Assembly: GCA_030446775.1 (NCBI GenBank)
Contig: JAUJMQ010000023.1
Coordinates: 1,577 to 41,024 of the forward strand
Direction: 5' to 3'
Source: Egibacteraceae bacterium
Lineage (GTDB): Bacteria > Actinomycetota > Nitriliruptoria > Euzebyales > Egibacteraceae
Length of the DNA stretch: 39,448 nt
In this document: positions 1 through 9,982 of the stretch, piece by piece
Position numbering within the stretch: position 1 is the stretch's first letter
Layout of the letters: the number at the start of each line of letters is the position of its first letter
Translations under genes and position numbers: made by a program
Notes under the pieces: generated by a model
Told to the model about the DNA's origin: nothing
The model's input: the letters and a program-made list of their open reading frames with translations, nothing else
Database searches by the model: none

Positions 1-1
1 C

Positions 2-1680
2 TCAGGGGGTCGTGGGCTCGGTGGGGACGGCGAGCGACACCGCGGTCAGGTCGGCGGTCCCCATCGGCCCCACGACGAGCTCGTCGACCCGCGGGTTGAC
101 CGCCAGCCGCTGGCGATAGGTCACGAGCGGCACGACCGCCTGGTCCCGTCCCACCACGAGGTCCTCGACCCGCCGGTACAGCCCCACGCGCTTGTGGGCG
201 TCGGCGGTCGCCCGCGCCCGGTCGAGCAGCGCGTCGACGCGCCGGTCGGCGTAGCCGCCGTAGTTGGCGCCGCCGGCCTGCGGCCTCCGCGAGGAGTGGA
301 ACAGCGGATACAGGGCGTTGTCCATCGTGGGGTAGTCCAGCGTCCACCCGAAGCGGTAGATGCCGCGCGGCCCCCGGCGCAGCGCGGCGAGGTAGCGGTC
401 GCCTGGCAGCCCGCGCACGTCGACCGCCACCCCGGCGGCGGCCAGGTCGGTCCGCACCCGCTCCACGACCGGTTCGTGGCCTGCGCCCCGGTTGAACGTC
501 AGCGCCACCCGGTCGACGCCGGCGGCCGCGAAGGCAAGACGCGCCCGGCGCGGCACGAACGCGCATGCCAGGCACGTCCGCTGGCGTCCACCGGGGACCA
601 GCGACGGGACGACGGTCCGGGCCGGCCGCGCGTTGCCGGCGAAGGCGTCGTCGACGAGCTGCCGGCGTTGCACCGCCTGGCTGACGCCGCGTCGCACCGC
701 GACGTCGTCGAACGGCGGTCGCGTGACGTCGAAGCCCAGCAGGTAGACCGACGGCAGGTCACCGCGCAGCAGCCCCGGGCCCCGGTAGCCGCCGGGTGAG
801 GCGGGCAGCCGCTCGCCGGCGACGTCGAGCGCGTCGGGCGGCAGCGGTGCCACGTCGACGCGGCCCTGCTGGAAGGCGACCGCGGCGGTCGTCGGGTCCA
901 GCGCGACGAAGTCGACGCGTTCCAGGGGCTCGCTGCCCGGGACCGCCGGCGGCCGGGCGGTGACCGGCTCGACGCGGACCGATCCACCGGGTTCCCACGG
1001 CTCGGTCAGGGCGAACGGGCCGTTGCCGACGGGGCGCCGGCGGTAGGCGACGGGGTCTGCCTGCCAGGCCTCCCCCTGCACCGGTCCCAGGGCCGGGTGT
1101 GCCACGACCGCCGGGAAGTCCGCCCAGGGATGGGTCAGCCGCACCCGGAGGGTACGGGCACCCAGCGCCCGTACCCCGGCCAGCGACCGGGTCCGGCCGG
1201 CGCGCAGCGCCGAGTAGCCGGCGACGTCGCGCAGGTGGTGCGCCGCCGCCCCGTCGCGGGCGGTCGCCGTCCAGGCGGTGACGAAGTCCATCGCGGTCAC
1301 GGGTGCGCCGTCGGAGAACGTGGCATCGGCGCGCAACGTGAACGTCCAGATGCGCAGCCGCCGGTCGGCCGTCCACCGGGCCGCGGCGGCCGGCCGGACC
1401 GACAGGTCGTCGTCCCAGGCGGTCAGCGAGTCGAAGACCGCATCGACGACGAGCAGCTCGTCGGCGGTGACGGCGTCGGCGGGCACGATCGGCGCGCCCG
1501 GCGCCGCGACCGCCCAGCGCAATCCGGTCGGCGCCGGGTGACGCCGTCTCGGTCGGGGTGCCGCCGACCCTGGCAGCGCCGCCGGCTGGGTGCCCGCCGG
1601 GCGGCCAGACAGCCGGGCGAGCGTCGCGAGGGCGACGGCGGCCGGTAGGAGCGCGCGGTGGCGTGGGGCCGGGCAGCGGC
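2..1680 (-). CDS. ABC transporter substrate-binding protein, family 5 (peptide/nickel type)
   Basis: Extracytoplasmic solute-binding protein of the SBP_bac_5 (OppA/DppA) family, which delivers oligopeptides or similar ligands to an ABC importer. The family signature is visible early in the mature part: a block reading DDDLSVRPAAAARW, then FTLRADATFSDGAPVTAMDF, which matches the usual 'L.P.LA..W ... F.LR....F.DG.P.TA.D' pattern. NGPFAL and the C-terminal YPTMDN and GANYGGYADRRVDALL segments are also typical. The stop is at 2-4. The N-terminus is uncertain. A hydrophobic run (ALLPAAVALATLA) just after the secG stop looks like a lipoprotein signal, but the lipobox-like 'LAGC' appears only if one C is removed near 1617, and the following linker (about 1500-1610) reads best in another frame, so small indels are likely. 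It follows secG closely. Permease genes, if any, lie outside the left edge. Confidence 0.8.
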
Positions 1681-1683
1681 GGC

Positions 1684-1915
1684 TCAGGTGAGGCGCAGCG
1701 ACAGGACGACGGTGGTGATCGCGAACACGACGCCGGTGATGACGGTGAGGCGGTCGAGGTTCTTCTCGACCACCGTCGACCCCGACATGCTGCTCATCGC
1801 CCCGCCCCCGAACATGTCCGACAGTCCCCCACCGCGGCCCGACTTGAGCAGGATGAACAGGATGAGCATCAAGGACACCGATGACGTGGACGACGACGAT
1901 GACGCCGGTGAGCAC
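1684..1915 (-). CDS. secG: SecG preprotein translocase subunit (apparent +1 frameshift)
   Basis: Small membrane subunit of the SecYEG protein-export channel. Two hydrophobic segments are visible, the first reading VLTGVIVVVHVI and the second SLMLILFILL. They are followed by the SecG hallmark loop KSGRGGGLSDMFGG and a final hydrophobic stretch (VITGVVFAITTVVLSL). The two halves sit in different frames. Between the ATC codon of the first segment and the ATG of the second there are 10 bases instead of 9, around 1879-1888 (a GG where one G is expected), so one inserted base breaks the gene. Without it the product is 76 residues, the normal SecG size. The GTG start at 1913-1915 is chosen because a GGAGG motif (1921-1925 on the minus strand) lies five bases upstream. 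Position after the tpiA block is classic for secG. Confidence 0.85.
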
Positions 1916-1975
1916 GGCGACCTCCACTTTCACGACGCGCGTGGGACGCCAACGTAGCAGCCGTCGGATCGTGCT

Positions 1976-3471
1976 CTACGACGCACCGTCGCGCGCGACC
2001 ACGAACACGCCCACCGCCGGCCCCGACTCCCGCAGCCTCCACAGGGGCCGGGCGCGGCGGGAGTCGTCGGGGCCGACCTCCCACGACGCCCGTCCCGAGC
2101 GGCTCCACGACATCGCGGCCTCGTCGGTGTCGGGCGTCCGCCGCGGCGCCCGCTGCCAGCCGCCTGCGTCTCGATGCACGGGCAGGCGCCAGCGGTCTGA
2201 CCGGCGCGACGACCCACGCTCGCAGCGCTCGCCGCATGCGCGGGGGGCGCCGGGCGCACCGGCGACAGCTCACGGAACGTCGCGAAGGCCGGAGACTCCT
2301 GGGGCACCGCGGGGGCGGGACGTAGCCGAACGACAGCGCCTCGGCGTCCAGGTCGGCCGCGATCCACCCCGGGACGACGGCGGCGACACTGACCGCGACG
2401 GTGAGCAGCGCCACGGCCAGGCCCACCCGGCCCGCCGCCTCGCCGCGGTGGCCGGTGCAGGGGTCGGCTCGAGCAGCCGCTCCACGCGCGCCGTCACCAT
2501 CCGCATCTGGTCGAGCAGCGGCGGCGCCGGTGTGTGCCCCTCGTCGCGCAGCCACTGCAGGGCCACCACGCCGACGCCCGCCAGCCGGGTCGCCACGGCG
2601 GCGGCGCACGCCCCGGCGGGCTGGCGCACCCCGCCGCCGCGCTCCCACACCTTCAGGATCCCGACGCGAGGGCCGCCGGCCGCCGCGTCGCGGTGGAGGC
2701 GAGCTCGTCGGCGCTTTCCTCCTGCTCGCGTCGCAGCCGGCGGGCCGCGAGCGAGACGGTCGGCAGGAAGAAGGTCAGGTCGGCGAAGACCCCGACGAGC
2801 ACCTCGACGAGCGGGTCGCGGCGCGCGACGTGGGCGAGCTCGTGGGCGACGAGCCCTTCGAGCTCGCGTCCGTCCAGCGAGCTCGTCAGTGCGGGGTCGA
2901 CGACGACGACCGGATGACGCGAACCCGTCGTGAACGCGCCGCCGGGGCAGCCGTCGAGGAGCAGGATCCGCACCCGCCGCAGCCCCAGGTCCCCGGCGAG
3001 GTCGGCGGCGACCCGGGCGAGCGGGTGGTCGGAGGCGACCGGCTCGGCCATCCGCACCAGCCGCCGCGCGGTGACCAGACCGGCGGCCCGCCGGGTCAGC
3101 AGGACGCCGGCGACCAGGCCCCACGCCACGACGAGCAGGTCGCCGCCCCGAGCCGGCGACACGACGCGCCACTCCCCGAGCAGCTGCAGGACCTGGCCGG
3201 CGGACGGCGCGCCGGCCGAGGTGAGCCACAGCTCGGGCAGGTACGCCTCGGCGTCCCACAGCGACCAGACCGCGGCCGCCGCGGCGGTCGTGACCGGCGC
3301 GAGGACCACGAGCCGTCGCGCGGCGCGGGTGCGGACCAGCGACGTGCGCACCACGAGCGCGGCCAGCCCCGCGGCCACGAGGGACCCCAGCAGGGCGCGC
3401 ACCGCGAAGGACTCGGTGAGCAGTGACAGGAGGAAGCCGCCGGTGGGCGGCCCGGGCGCGGCGCCGACCAC
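1976..3471 (-). CDS. M56 (BlaR1/MecR1-like) membrane metalloprotease, frameshifted
   Basis: Membrane zinc protease of the M56 family, the class to which the beta-lactam sensors BlaR1 and MecR1 belong. The intact N-terminal 272 residues (2653-3471) show several hydrophobic segments, then the zinc motif HELAH (H210, E211, H214) and a downstream EESADELA that supplies the likely third ligand. After about 2680 the frame changes, continuing as ILKVWERGGGVRQP and LLDQMRMVTARVERLL, again near 2410 (AAGRVGLAVALLTVAVSVAAVV, one further membrane segment), and again near 2330 and 2180, ending at the TAG at 1976-1978 with a soluble tail. I treat it as one gene of roughly 490 codons with several single-base indels. 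The GTG start shares one base with the TAG stop of the upstream repressor gene, so the two are coupled. No penicillin-binding sensor domain is recognisable, so the signal it senses is unknown. Confidence 0.7.
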
Positions 3472-3875
3472 TAGCCCTCCTGCGCGCGCAGTCGCTCGAT
3501 CTTGGTCCGGAGCGCGTCGAGCACCACCGGGTCGTCGCCGTCGTTGACGACGTCGACGAAGTAGCTGATCGCGGGCTCCGGGAAGCTGTGCACGAGCCAG
3601 TCGACCACCGAGTGCACGGTCGAGCGGGCGTACTCCTCGCGCGTCAGCGCCGCCCGGTAGCGGTGCGCGAGGCCGCGCGTGTCACGGACGAGCAGGCCCT
3701 TGCCGGCGAGCCGGCCCATCGTGGTCATGACGGTGGTGTAGGCGAGGTCGCGGTGGCGGGCGAGAGCGGCGTGGACGTCGCGCACCGTCGTGTCGCCGAG
3801 GGTCCAGACCGCCTCCATGACCTCGGTCTCCAGCGGGCCCAGGAGGCCGTCGAGCTGCCTGCGGCTCTTTGCCAT
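3471..3875 (-). CDS. BlaI/MecI/CopY-family transcriptional repressor
   Basis: Winged-helix repressor of the BlaI/MecI family, which in known systems is cleaved when a partner M56 protease is activated. Recognisable family features are LGPLETEVMEAVWTLGDTTV at the start, the recognition-helix stretch YTTVMTTMGRLAGKGLLVRD, and a C-terminal dimerisation part beginning LTREEYARSTVHSVVDWL. The ATG at 3873-3875 gives a 134-residue protein, close to the family norm. The upstream in-frame start would add 13 residues with no similarity to the family. The gene directly precedes, and is coupled to, the M56 protease gene, the normal arrangement for a repressor-protease pair. Regulation of its own promoter is likely by analogy. 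Confidence 0.9.
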   Translation of the reverse strand: MAKSRRQLDGLLGPLETEVMEAVWTLGDTTVRDVHAALARHRDLAYTTVMTTMGRLAGKGLLVRDTRGLAHRYRAALTREEYARSTVHSVVDWLVHSFPEPAISYFVDVVNDGDDPVVLDALRTKIERLRAQEG

Positions 3876-3894
3876 GGAGACTCCGGGCGCCGGT

Positions 3895-3918
3895 TGACGG
3901 TGCGACAGGGTCATCCTA
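3895..3918 (-). promoter_or_regulatory. Possible promoter and dyad upstream of the BlaI-type repressor
   Basis: On the minus strand a TAGGAT hexamer (3918 to 3913) resembles a -10 element. Just downstream is an inverted repeat TGAC-N11-GTCA (3895-3898 and 3910-3913), a position suited to a repressor operator. A short direct repeat CCGGTCAG (3931-3938 and 3942-3949) lies next to it and reaches into the tpiA stop codon. No good -35 is visible and the dyad does not match the TACA/TGTA core of well-known BlaI operators, so this is tentative. Confidence 0.3.
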
Positions 3919-3945
3919 GCGGCCGGGGGGCCGGTCAGGCACCGG

Positions 3946-4719
3946 TCAGCGGCGCGCGGCCTTGCAGATCACGGCGAAGTCCTCGGCGTCCAGGCTGGCG
4001 CCACCGACGAGCGCTCCGTCGACCTGCGGCCTGCCGAGCAGGTCTGCGGCGTTGCCGGGCTTCACGCTGCCGCCGTACTGGACGCGCACCCGCTCGGCCA
4101 CTCCGCCGTCGTAGAGCTCGCCCACGACGCCGCGGACGCTGCCGCACATGGCGTCGGCGTCGTCGGACGTGGCCGTCTTGCCGGTGCCGATCGCCCACAC
4201 CGGCTCGTAGGCCACGACGAGCGTCGCCGCCCGCGCCGCGTCGACGCCCGACAGCCCCGCGCGGACCTGTGTGGTGACCACCGCCTCGGCGTCTCCGGCC
4301 TCGCGCTGCTCGTCGGTCTCGCCGACGCACAGGATCGGCGTCATGCCGGCGGCGAGCACCGCGCGGACCTTGCGGTTGACGACCTCGTCGGTGTCGCCGA
4401 ACAGCGCCCGCCGCTCGGAGTGCCCGCACAGCACGTAGGAGACCCGCAGCTTGACGAGCATCGGCGGGCTGATCGCCCCCGTGTAGGCGCCCGCCGACTC
4501 CCAGTGGCAGTCCTGCGCGCCCAGGCCGAGCGGCAGCCGGTCGCCCTCGATGAGGGTGGACACGCTGCGCAGCGCGGTGAACGGCGGCACCACGACGATG
4601 TCGGCCGCGTCGGTGTCGGCGGGCTCCAGCGAGTAGGCGAGCCGCTGCACCAGCGCGATCGCCTCCAGGTGGTCCAGGTGCATCTTCCAGTTGCCGGCGA
4701 TCAGGGGGGTGCGGCTCAT
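3946..4719 (-). CDS. tpiA: Triosephosphate isomerase
   Basis: Glycolytic enzyme interconverting dihydroxyacetone phosphate and glyceraldehyde 3-phosphate in the cytoplasm. Length is 257 residues, normal for the family. The N-terminal GNWKM motif carries catalytic Lys12, CGHSERR carries His100, and [11 protein letters not shown] carries the catalytic base Glu172. The phosphate-binding YGGSVKP is also present. The ATG at 4717-4719 is preceded by AGGAGAG, so the in-frame start ten codons upstream (inside pgk) is rejected. It lies 19 bases after the pgk stop and is the last gene of the gap-pgk-tpiA unit. Confidence 0.97.
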   Translation of the reverse strand: MSRTPLIAGNWKMHLDHLEAIALVQRLAYSLEPADTDAADIVVVPPFTALRSVSTLIEGDRLPLGLGAQDCHWESAGAYTGAISPPMLVKLRVSYVLCGHSERRALFGDTDEVVNRKVRAVLAAGMTPILCVGETDEQREAGDAEAVVTTQVRAGLSGVDAARAATLVVAYEPVWAIGTGKTATSDDADAMCGSVRGVVGELYDGGVAERVRVQYGGSVKPGNAADLLGRPQVDGALVGGASLDAEDFAVICKAARR

Positions 4720-4738
4720 CGGCTCTCCTGACGTCTCG

Positions 4739-5941
4739 TCACGCGCCACGGCGCAAGGCGGCGACGCCCGGCAGGTCGCGCCCCTCGAGGAATTCCAGCG
4801 ACGCCCCGCCGCCGGTGGACACGTGCGAGACCTGGTCGGCGAGGCCCAACGACCGGATCGCGGCGGCGCTGTCCCCGCCGCCGACGACGGTGAAGCCCGA
4901 ACACGCCGCCACGGCCCGGGCCACCCCTTCGGTGCCGGTGGCGAACGGCGCCCACTCGAACACTCCCATCGGGCCGTTCCACAGCACCGAGCCGGCGTCG
5001 CTCACCGCCGCCGCGAACCGGTCGACGGTCTCCGGGCCGACGTCGAGGCCCATGAGCCCCTCGGGGATCCGGCCGGCGGGCACCGTCCGGTGCTCCGCGC
5101 CGGCCTCGAACGCCTCCGCGGCGACGACGTCGGTGGGCAGCAGCAGCTCGACACCTTCATCCTCGGCGCGCCGCAGCAGGCCGGTCACCGTGTCGAGCTG
5201 GTCGGCCTCGACACGGCTCGCGCCGACCTCGCCGCCGCGCGCCCGCAGGAACGTGAAGCACATCGCGCCGCCGACGAGGAGGCGGTCCACACGGCCGAGG
5301 ATGTTGTCGATCACCCCGAGTTTGTCGGAGACCTTGGCTCCCCCGAGGACCGCGACGAACGGCCGTGGAGGGTCGGTGAGCAGCCGCGACAGCATCGCGA
5401 GCTCCTCGGCGAGCAGCAGCCCGCCGACCGCGTCATCGAGGTGGCGGGGAACGCCGACGACGCTGGCGTGGGCACGGTGGGCCGCCCCGAACGCGTCGTC
5501 GACGTAGGCGTCCCCCAGCGCGGCGAGCGCCGCGGCGAAGTCGTCGTCGTCGGCCTCCTCGCCCGCCTCGAAGCGCAGGTTCTCCAGCAGCGCGACGTCG
5601 GACTCGGCGAGCCGCCCGACGGTCGCGCGGGCGTCGTCGCCCACGACATCGGCGGCGGCGGCGACCGGCGCGCCCAGCAGCTGCGAGAGCCGCTCGGCGA
5701 CCGGGGCCAGGCGCAGCCCCTCGACGACCTTGCCCCCGGGTCGCCCGAGGTGGCTCATCAGGACGACCTTGGCGCCGGCGTCGCGCAGGTGCCGGATCGT
5801 CGGCAGCGACTCCTCGATCCGCAGGTCGTCGGTGACCCGCGGCGGGGAGTCGTCCGACAGCGGGACGTTGAGGTCGACGCGCACCAGGACGGTGCGCCCG
5901 GACGCCTCGAGGTCGTCCAGCCCGGGGATGTCGGCGGTCAC
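4739..5941 (-). CDS. pgk: Phosphoglycerate kinase
   Basis: Transfers the acyl phosphate of 1,3-bisphosphoglycerate to ADP. At 400 residues it is full length. The N-terminal substrate-binding region shows VLVRVDLNVPL and LMSHLGRPGG, and the hinge and nucleotide region shows VAVLGGAKVSDKLGVI and VVGGGDSAAA. The glycine-rich end reads VSTGGGASLEFLEG. The GTG start at 5939-5941 fits the usual short N-terminus. It lies 28 bases after the gap stop and 19 bases before tpiA, consistent with a single gap-pgk-tpiA transcript. Confidence 0.97.
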   Translation of the reverse strand: MTADIPGLDDLEASGRTVLVRVDLNVPLSDDSPPRVTDDLRIEESLPTIRHLRDAGAKVVLMSHLGRPGGKVVEGLRLAPVAERLSQLLGAPVAAAADVVGDDARATVGRLAESDVALLENLRFEAGEEADDDDFAAALAALGDAYVDDAFGAAHRAHASVVGVPRHLDDAVGGLLLAEELAMLSRLLTDPPRPFVAVLGGAKVSDKLGVIDNILGRVDRLLVGGAMCFTFLRARGGEVGASRVEADQLDTVTGLLRRAEDEGVELLLPTDVVAAEAFEAGAEHRTVPAGRIPEGLMGLDVGPETVDRFAAAVSDAGSVLWNGPMGVFEWAPFATGTEGVARAVAACSGFTVVGGGDSAAAIRSLGLADQVSHVSTGGGASLEFLEGRDLPGVAALRRGA

Positions 5942-5969
5942 CGCTGACGCCGATGCGCGGCGGCGCCCG

Positions 5970-7067
<1,098 letters not shown>

Positions 7068-7070
<3 letters not shown>

Positions 7071-8090
7071 CCCAGGCGGCAGCGCTCCTCCCCCGGCGCC
7101 GCCAGGCCGCTGCGGCGGGTCCCCCAGCGCCGCCAGGCGGGCGAGGCGCCGGTGAACCGTCGCCTTGCTCACCGCCGGATCGTGGAGATCGGCGAGCTCG
7201 GCCAGGCTCGCCTCGGGGTTCGCCAGGCGCGCGAGGGCGCTGGAACGCAGGTCGTCGCCGAGGGCGTCCCAGCCCAGCCTGGCGACGGCCGCCTCGATGG
7301 CGGTCACCTGCCGCGCAGCGGCGTCGGCCGCGCGGCCGAGGTTCGCGCGGTCGGCGTTCGCGGCGCGGTTCGCCTCGCCGCGCAGCTCGCGGCGCAGCCG
7401 TTCGTCGTCCCAGGCGAGGAAGGCGCCGTGGGCGCCGACCCGTGCCAGGACCGCGCCGATCGCCGCGCCGGACTTGCACGAGACGCGCCAGCCCTCCGGA
7501 CGGCGCGCGACCGACGCGCCCGCTCCTCCGCACCGCCGCACGACCGCGAGCAGCGCCACCGCGGCCGGCTGGCCGGGAACCCGCAGCTCCAGGTGCGGCG
7601 GCCGGCGCGGGTCGCTGACGCTGCCGGCGGCCATCAGCGCGCCGCGCAGGTACGCGGCCGCGTCACCTTCCGCCAGGGTCAGCGCGGCGGGAGGCGCCGG
7701 CAGGGGGCGGCCGTCGGCGCCGAGGATTCCGAGGGTCCGGAGCACCGGCTCCACCGGGCGTGCGAGATGGAGGCGGTAGCTGGTGGCACGCAGCCCCGTC
7801 GGCCGGTGCACCTCGACCTCCGGGCGGGCGCCGAACACCTCGACGAGCGCCGCGTGGAGCCGGCGGGCGACGGCGTTGGTGGCCAGCGTGACGACCCAGC
7901 CGGCCCCGTCGGCGGCGGCGCCGGAGCGGTGCAGGGCTCCGCCGAGCCGGACGACCGCCGACGTCTCGGCCAGCCGGTTGCGGTCCGAGCCGAGCGGTGC
8001 GTGCGCGAGCTCTGAGCGGACCCGCTCGGTGAAGCGCGGCACCAGCGGGGTGGCTCCAGGACGCTCAGACGGCCGGCGGCTTTCGTCCAA
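7068..8090 (-). CDS. whiA: WhiA-family DNA-binding regulator
   Basis: WhiA combines a LAGLIDADG-like fold with a C-terminal helix-turn-helix. In Streptomyces it controls sporulation and division genes, but it is conserved across Gram-positive bacteria, usually in this gene neighbourhood. Here the N-terminal region reads VPRFTERVRSELAH and the homing-endonuclease-like core includes YLRGALMAAGSVSDP. A charged segment reads RAANADRANLGRAADAAARQ, and the helix-turn-helix end reads LADLHDPAVSKATVHRRLARL. The TTG start at 8088-8090 is supported by GGAGGGA six bases upstream on the minus strand. 340 residues, 24 bases after yvcK. Confidence 0.93.
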
Positions 8091-8114
8091 CGGCTCCCTC
8101 CGAACGACGAGCTC

Positions 8115-9077
8115 CTAGGAGGTGGAGGCGGCCGTTGCGGGCAGCAGCGGGGCGAGCGCGGCGGCGAGCCGCTCGGGGTCGTGGGCCCAGGTGACCGCGC
8201 CACCGCCGTTGCGGGCGGCGAGATCGGCGCCGACCACCCGCCCTGCGCCAGCCCTGCGCAGCGTCGGGCCCAGGCGCCGGCCGCCGGTGTCGGGCACCGG
8301 CCCGTCGTGGACGACCACGACGTCCAGCCGCAGCCCGGGCACGTGCCGGCGCAGCGTCTCCAGGTGCGCGTCGAGGTCGAGCTCGGCGGTCTCGCCCGGC
8401 TGGCTGCCGAGGTTGGCGACGCACACGATCCGGGCGCCGCTGCCGGCGACCGCGGCGCCGAAGTCGGGCACGAGCAGGTTGGCCAGGACGCTGGTGAACA
8501 GGCTGCCGGGACCGAGCACCACGAGCTCCGCGGCGCCGACCGCGGCGACGGCCTCGGCGCAGGCCGCGGGGGCGGGCGGGTCGAGCCACATCCGCTCGAT
8601 CGGGCGGTCGGCGGTGGCGACCGCGACCTGCCCGCCGACGTCGCGTCCTGCGACGCGGGCGCGCAGGTGGACCGGCTCGGTCGTCGACGGCAACACCCGG
8701 CCGGCGCAGTCCAGCAGCCGGCCGGCGGCGTCCAGCGCCGCGACGAAGTCGCCGCCCGACCGCTCCGCGAGCGCGACGAGCAGGAGGTTGCCCAGTGGGT
8801 GGCCTGCAAGCTCGCCGCGTGAGAAGCGGTGGGCGCACGCGTCGGCGAGCTCGACGTTGCGGGCGAGCGCGAGCAGGGCCATGCGCAGGTCGCCGGGCGC
8901 GAGGATGCCGAGGTCGCGGCGCAGGCGCCCGCTGGAGCCGCCGTCGTCGGCGACGGTGACGACCGCCGTGGGCGCGACGTCGAGCAGCCGCAGGGCCGCG
9001 AGCGCCCGCGCCAGCCCGTGCCCGCCGCCGACGGCGACGACCGGCCGCGCCCGTCCGGCCGGTCGGGCCGGGGTCAT
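8115..9077 (-). CDS. yvcK: YvcK/CofD-like gluconeogenesis factor
   Basis: Cytoplasmic nucleotide-sugar-binding protein of the YvcK family (fold of 2-phospho-L-lactate transferase CofD). In Bacillus and mycobacteria it binds UDP-sugars and is needed for growth on gluconeogenic carbon and for normal cell envelope. The signature GGGHGLARAL appears at residues 17-26, followed by VTVADDGGSSGRLRRDLG, GDLRMALLALA, LVVLGPGSLFTSVLANL and a YvcK-type IVCVANLGSQPGET. Length 320 residues, standard. Its ATG overlaps the rapZ TGA by four bases, implying coupled translation. Confidence 0.95.
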   Translation of the reverse strand: MTPARPAGRARPVVAVGGGHGLARALAALRLLDVAPTAVVTVADDGGSSGRLRRDLGILAPGDLRMALLALARNVELADACAHRFSRGELAGHPLGNLLLVALAERSGGDFVAALDAAGRLLDCAGRVLPSTTEPVHLRARVAGRDVGGQVAVATADRPIERMWLDPPAPAACAEAVAAVGAAELVVLGPGSLFTSVLANLLVPDFGAAVAGSGARIVCVANLGSQPGETAELDLDAHLETLRRHVPGLRLDVVVVHDGPVPDTGGRRLGPTLRRAGAGRVVGADLAARNGGGAVTWAHDPERLAAALAPLLPATAASTS

Positions 9078-9982
9078 TCCTTGCCCCGGTCCCGGTGGTC
9101 GACCCGCACCCCCACCCCGAGGGTGCGCAGATGGTCGGCGAGGACCTCACCGAGGACCACGGAGCGGTGCTTGCCGCCGGTGCAGCCGATCCCGATCGTC
9201 AGGTAGTGCTTGCCTTCCCGCTCGAAGGCGGGCACGAGAAAGTCGAACAGCGACCGCACCCGTGTGAGGAACTCTCCGGTGTCGGGCTGGCCCAGGACGT
9301 AGTCGCGCACGGGCGCCTCCAGGCCCGTCAGGGGCCGCAGCTCGTCGACCCAGTGCGGGTTGGGCAGGAAGCGGACGTCGAGCTGCAGGTCCAGGTCGCG
9401 GGGGGTCCCGTTCTTGTGCCCGAAAGTGACGATGTTGACGACCATGCCGTTGCCGCCCTCGACCCCGAAGGCGTCTTCGATGCGGTCGCGCAGGTCGTGC
9501 ACGGTGAGGTCGGTCGTGTCGATGACGAGGTCGGCGTCGGAGCGCAGGTCTCCCAACAGGAGACGCTCGCGGGCGATGCCGTCGGTGACCCGCTCCGTGC
9601 CTGCCAGCGGGTGCACGCGCCGAGCGGCCTCGAAGCGCGCGACGAGGGTCTCGTCGGAGGCCTCGAGGAAGACGACGCGGACGTCGACGTCGCGCTTGCG
9701 GACCCCGTCCAGCGCGCGCCGCAGGGCCGTGTCCGCAGCTCCGGCGTCGCTGCCCGCCTGCGCCTTGCGACTGCGGGCGTTGGCGACGAGGGCAACATGC
9801 TCGATCGCCGATCCCTGCGCGGTGGCGAGCTCGACCACCCGCTCGATGAGGGCGGTCGGCAGGTTGTCGATCACGAAGTAGCCGAGGTCCTCCAGGACCT
9901 TGGCCGCCGTGGTGCAGCCGGCTCCCGACAGCCCGGTGATCAGCGCGAGGCGCGGGCCGCCACGCCCGTGCGGGAGTGTCAT
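9074..9982 (-). CDS. rapZ: RapZ/YvcJ-family P-loop protein with altered Walker A
   Basis: RapZ/YvcJ proteins bind nucleotide through an N-terminal P-loop and, in E. coli, bind small RNA that controls glucosamine-6-phosphate synthase. They always sit next to yvcK and whiA in Gram-positive bacteria. The C-terminal domain is complete (GHKNGTP, DVRFLPNPHW, IGIGCTGGKHRSV). The P-loop reads GLSGAGCTTA at residues 17-26, so the invariant lysine of GxxxxGK[S/T] is Cys23. The codon is TGC and the frame around it is clean. The ATG at 9980-9982 overlaps the uvrC TGA by four bases. A longer open frame upstream lies entirely inside uvrC and is rejected. 302 residues. Confidence 0.94.
   Translation of the reverse strand: MTLPHGRGGPRLALITGLSGAGCTTAAKVLEDLGYFVIDNLPTALIERVVELATAQGSAIEHVALVANARSRKAQAGSDAGAADTALRRALDGVRKRDVDVRVVFLEASDETLVARFEAARRVHPLAGTERVTDGIARERLLLGDLRSDADLVIDTTDLTVHDLRDRIEDAFGVEGGNGMVVNIVTFGHKNGTPRDLDLQLDVRFLPNPHWVDELRPLTGLEAPVRDYVLGQPDTGEFLTRVRSLFDFLVPAFEREGKHYLTIGIGCTGGKHRSVVLGEVLADHLRTLGVGVRVDHRDRGKE

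Noticed and set aside
1681-1933. A longer N-terminus joining the family-5 binding protein to the start of secG.
   Set aside because: The upstream part is the first half of SecG followed by out-of-frame sequence; the fusion is created by the secG frameshift.
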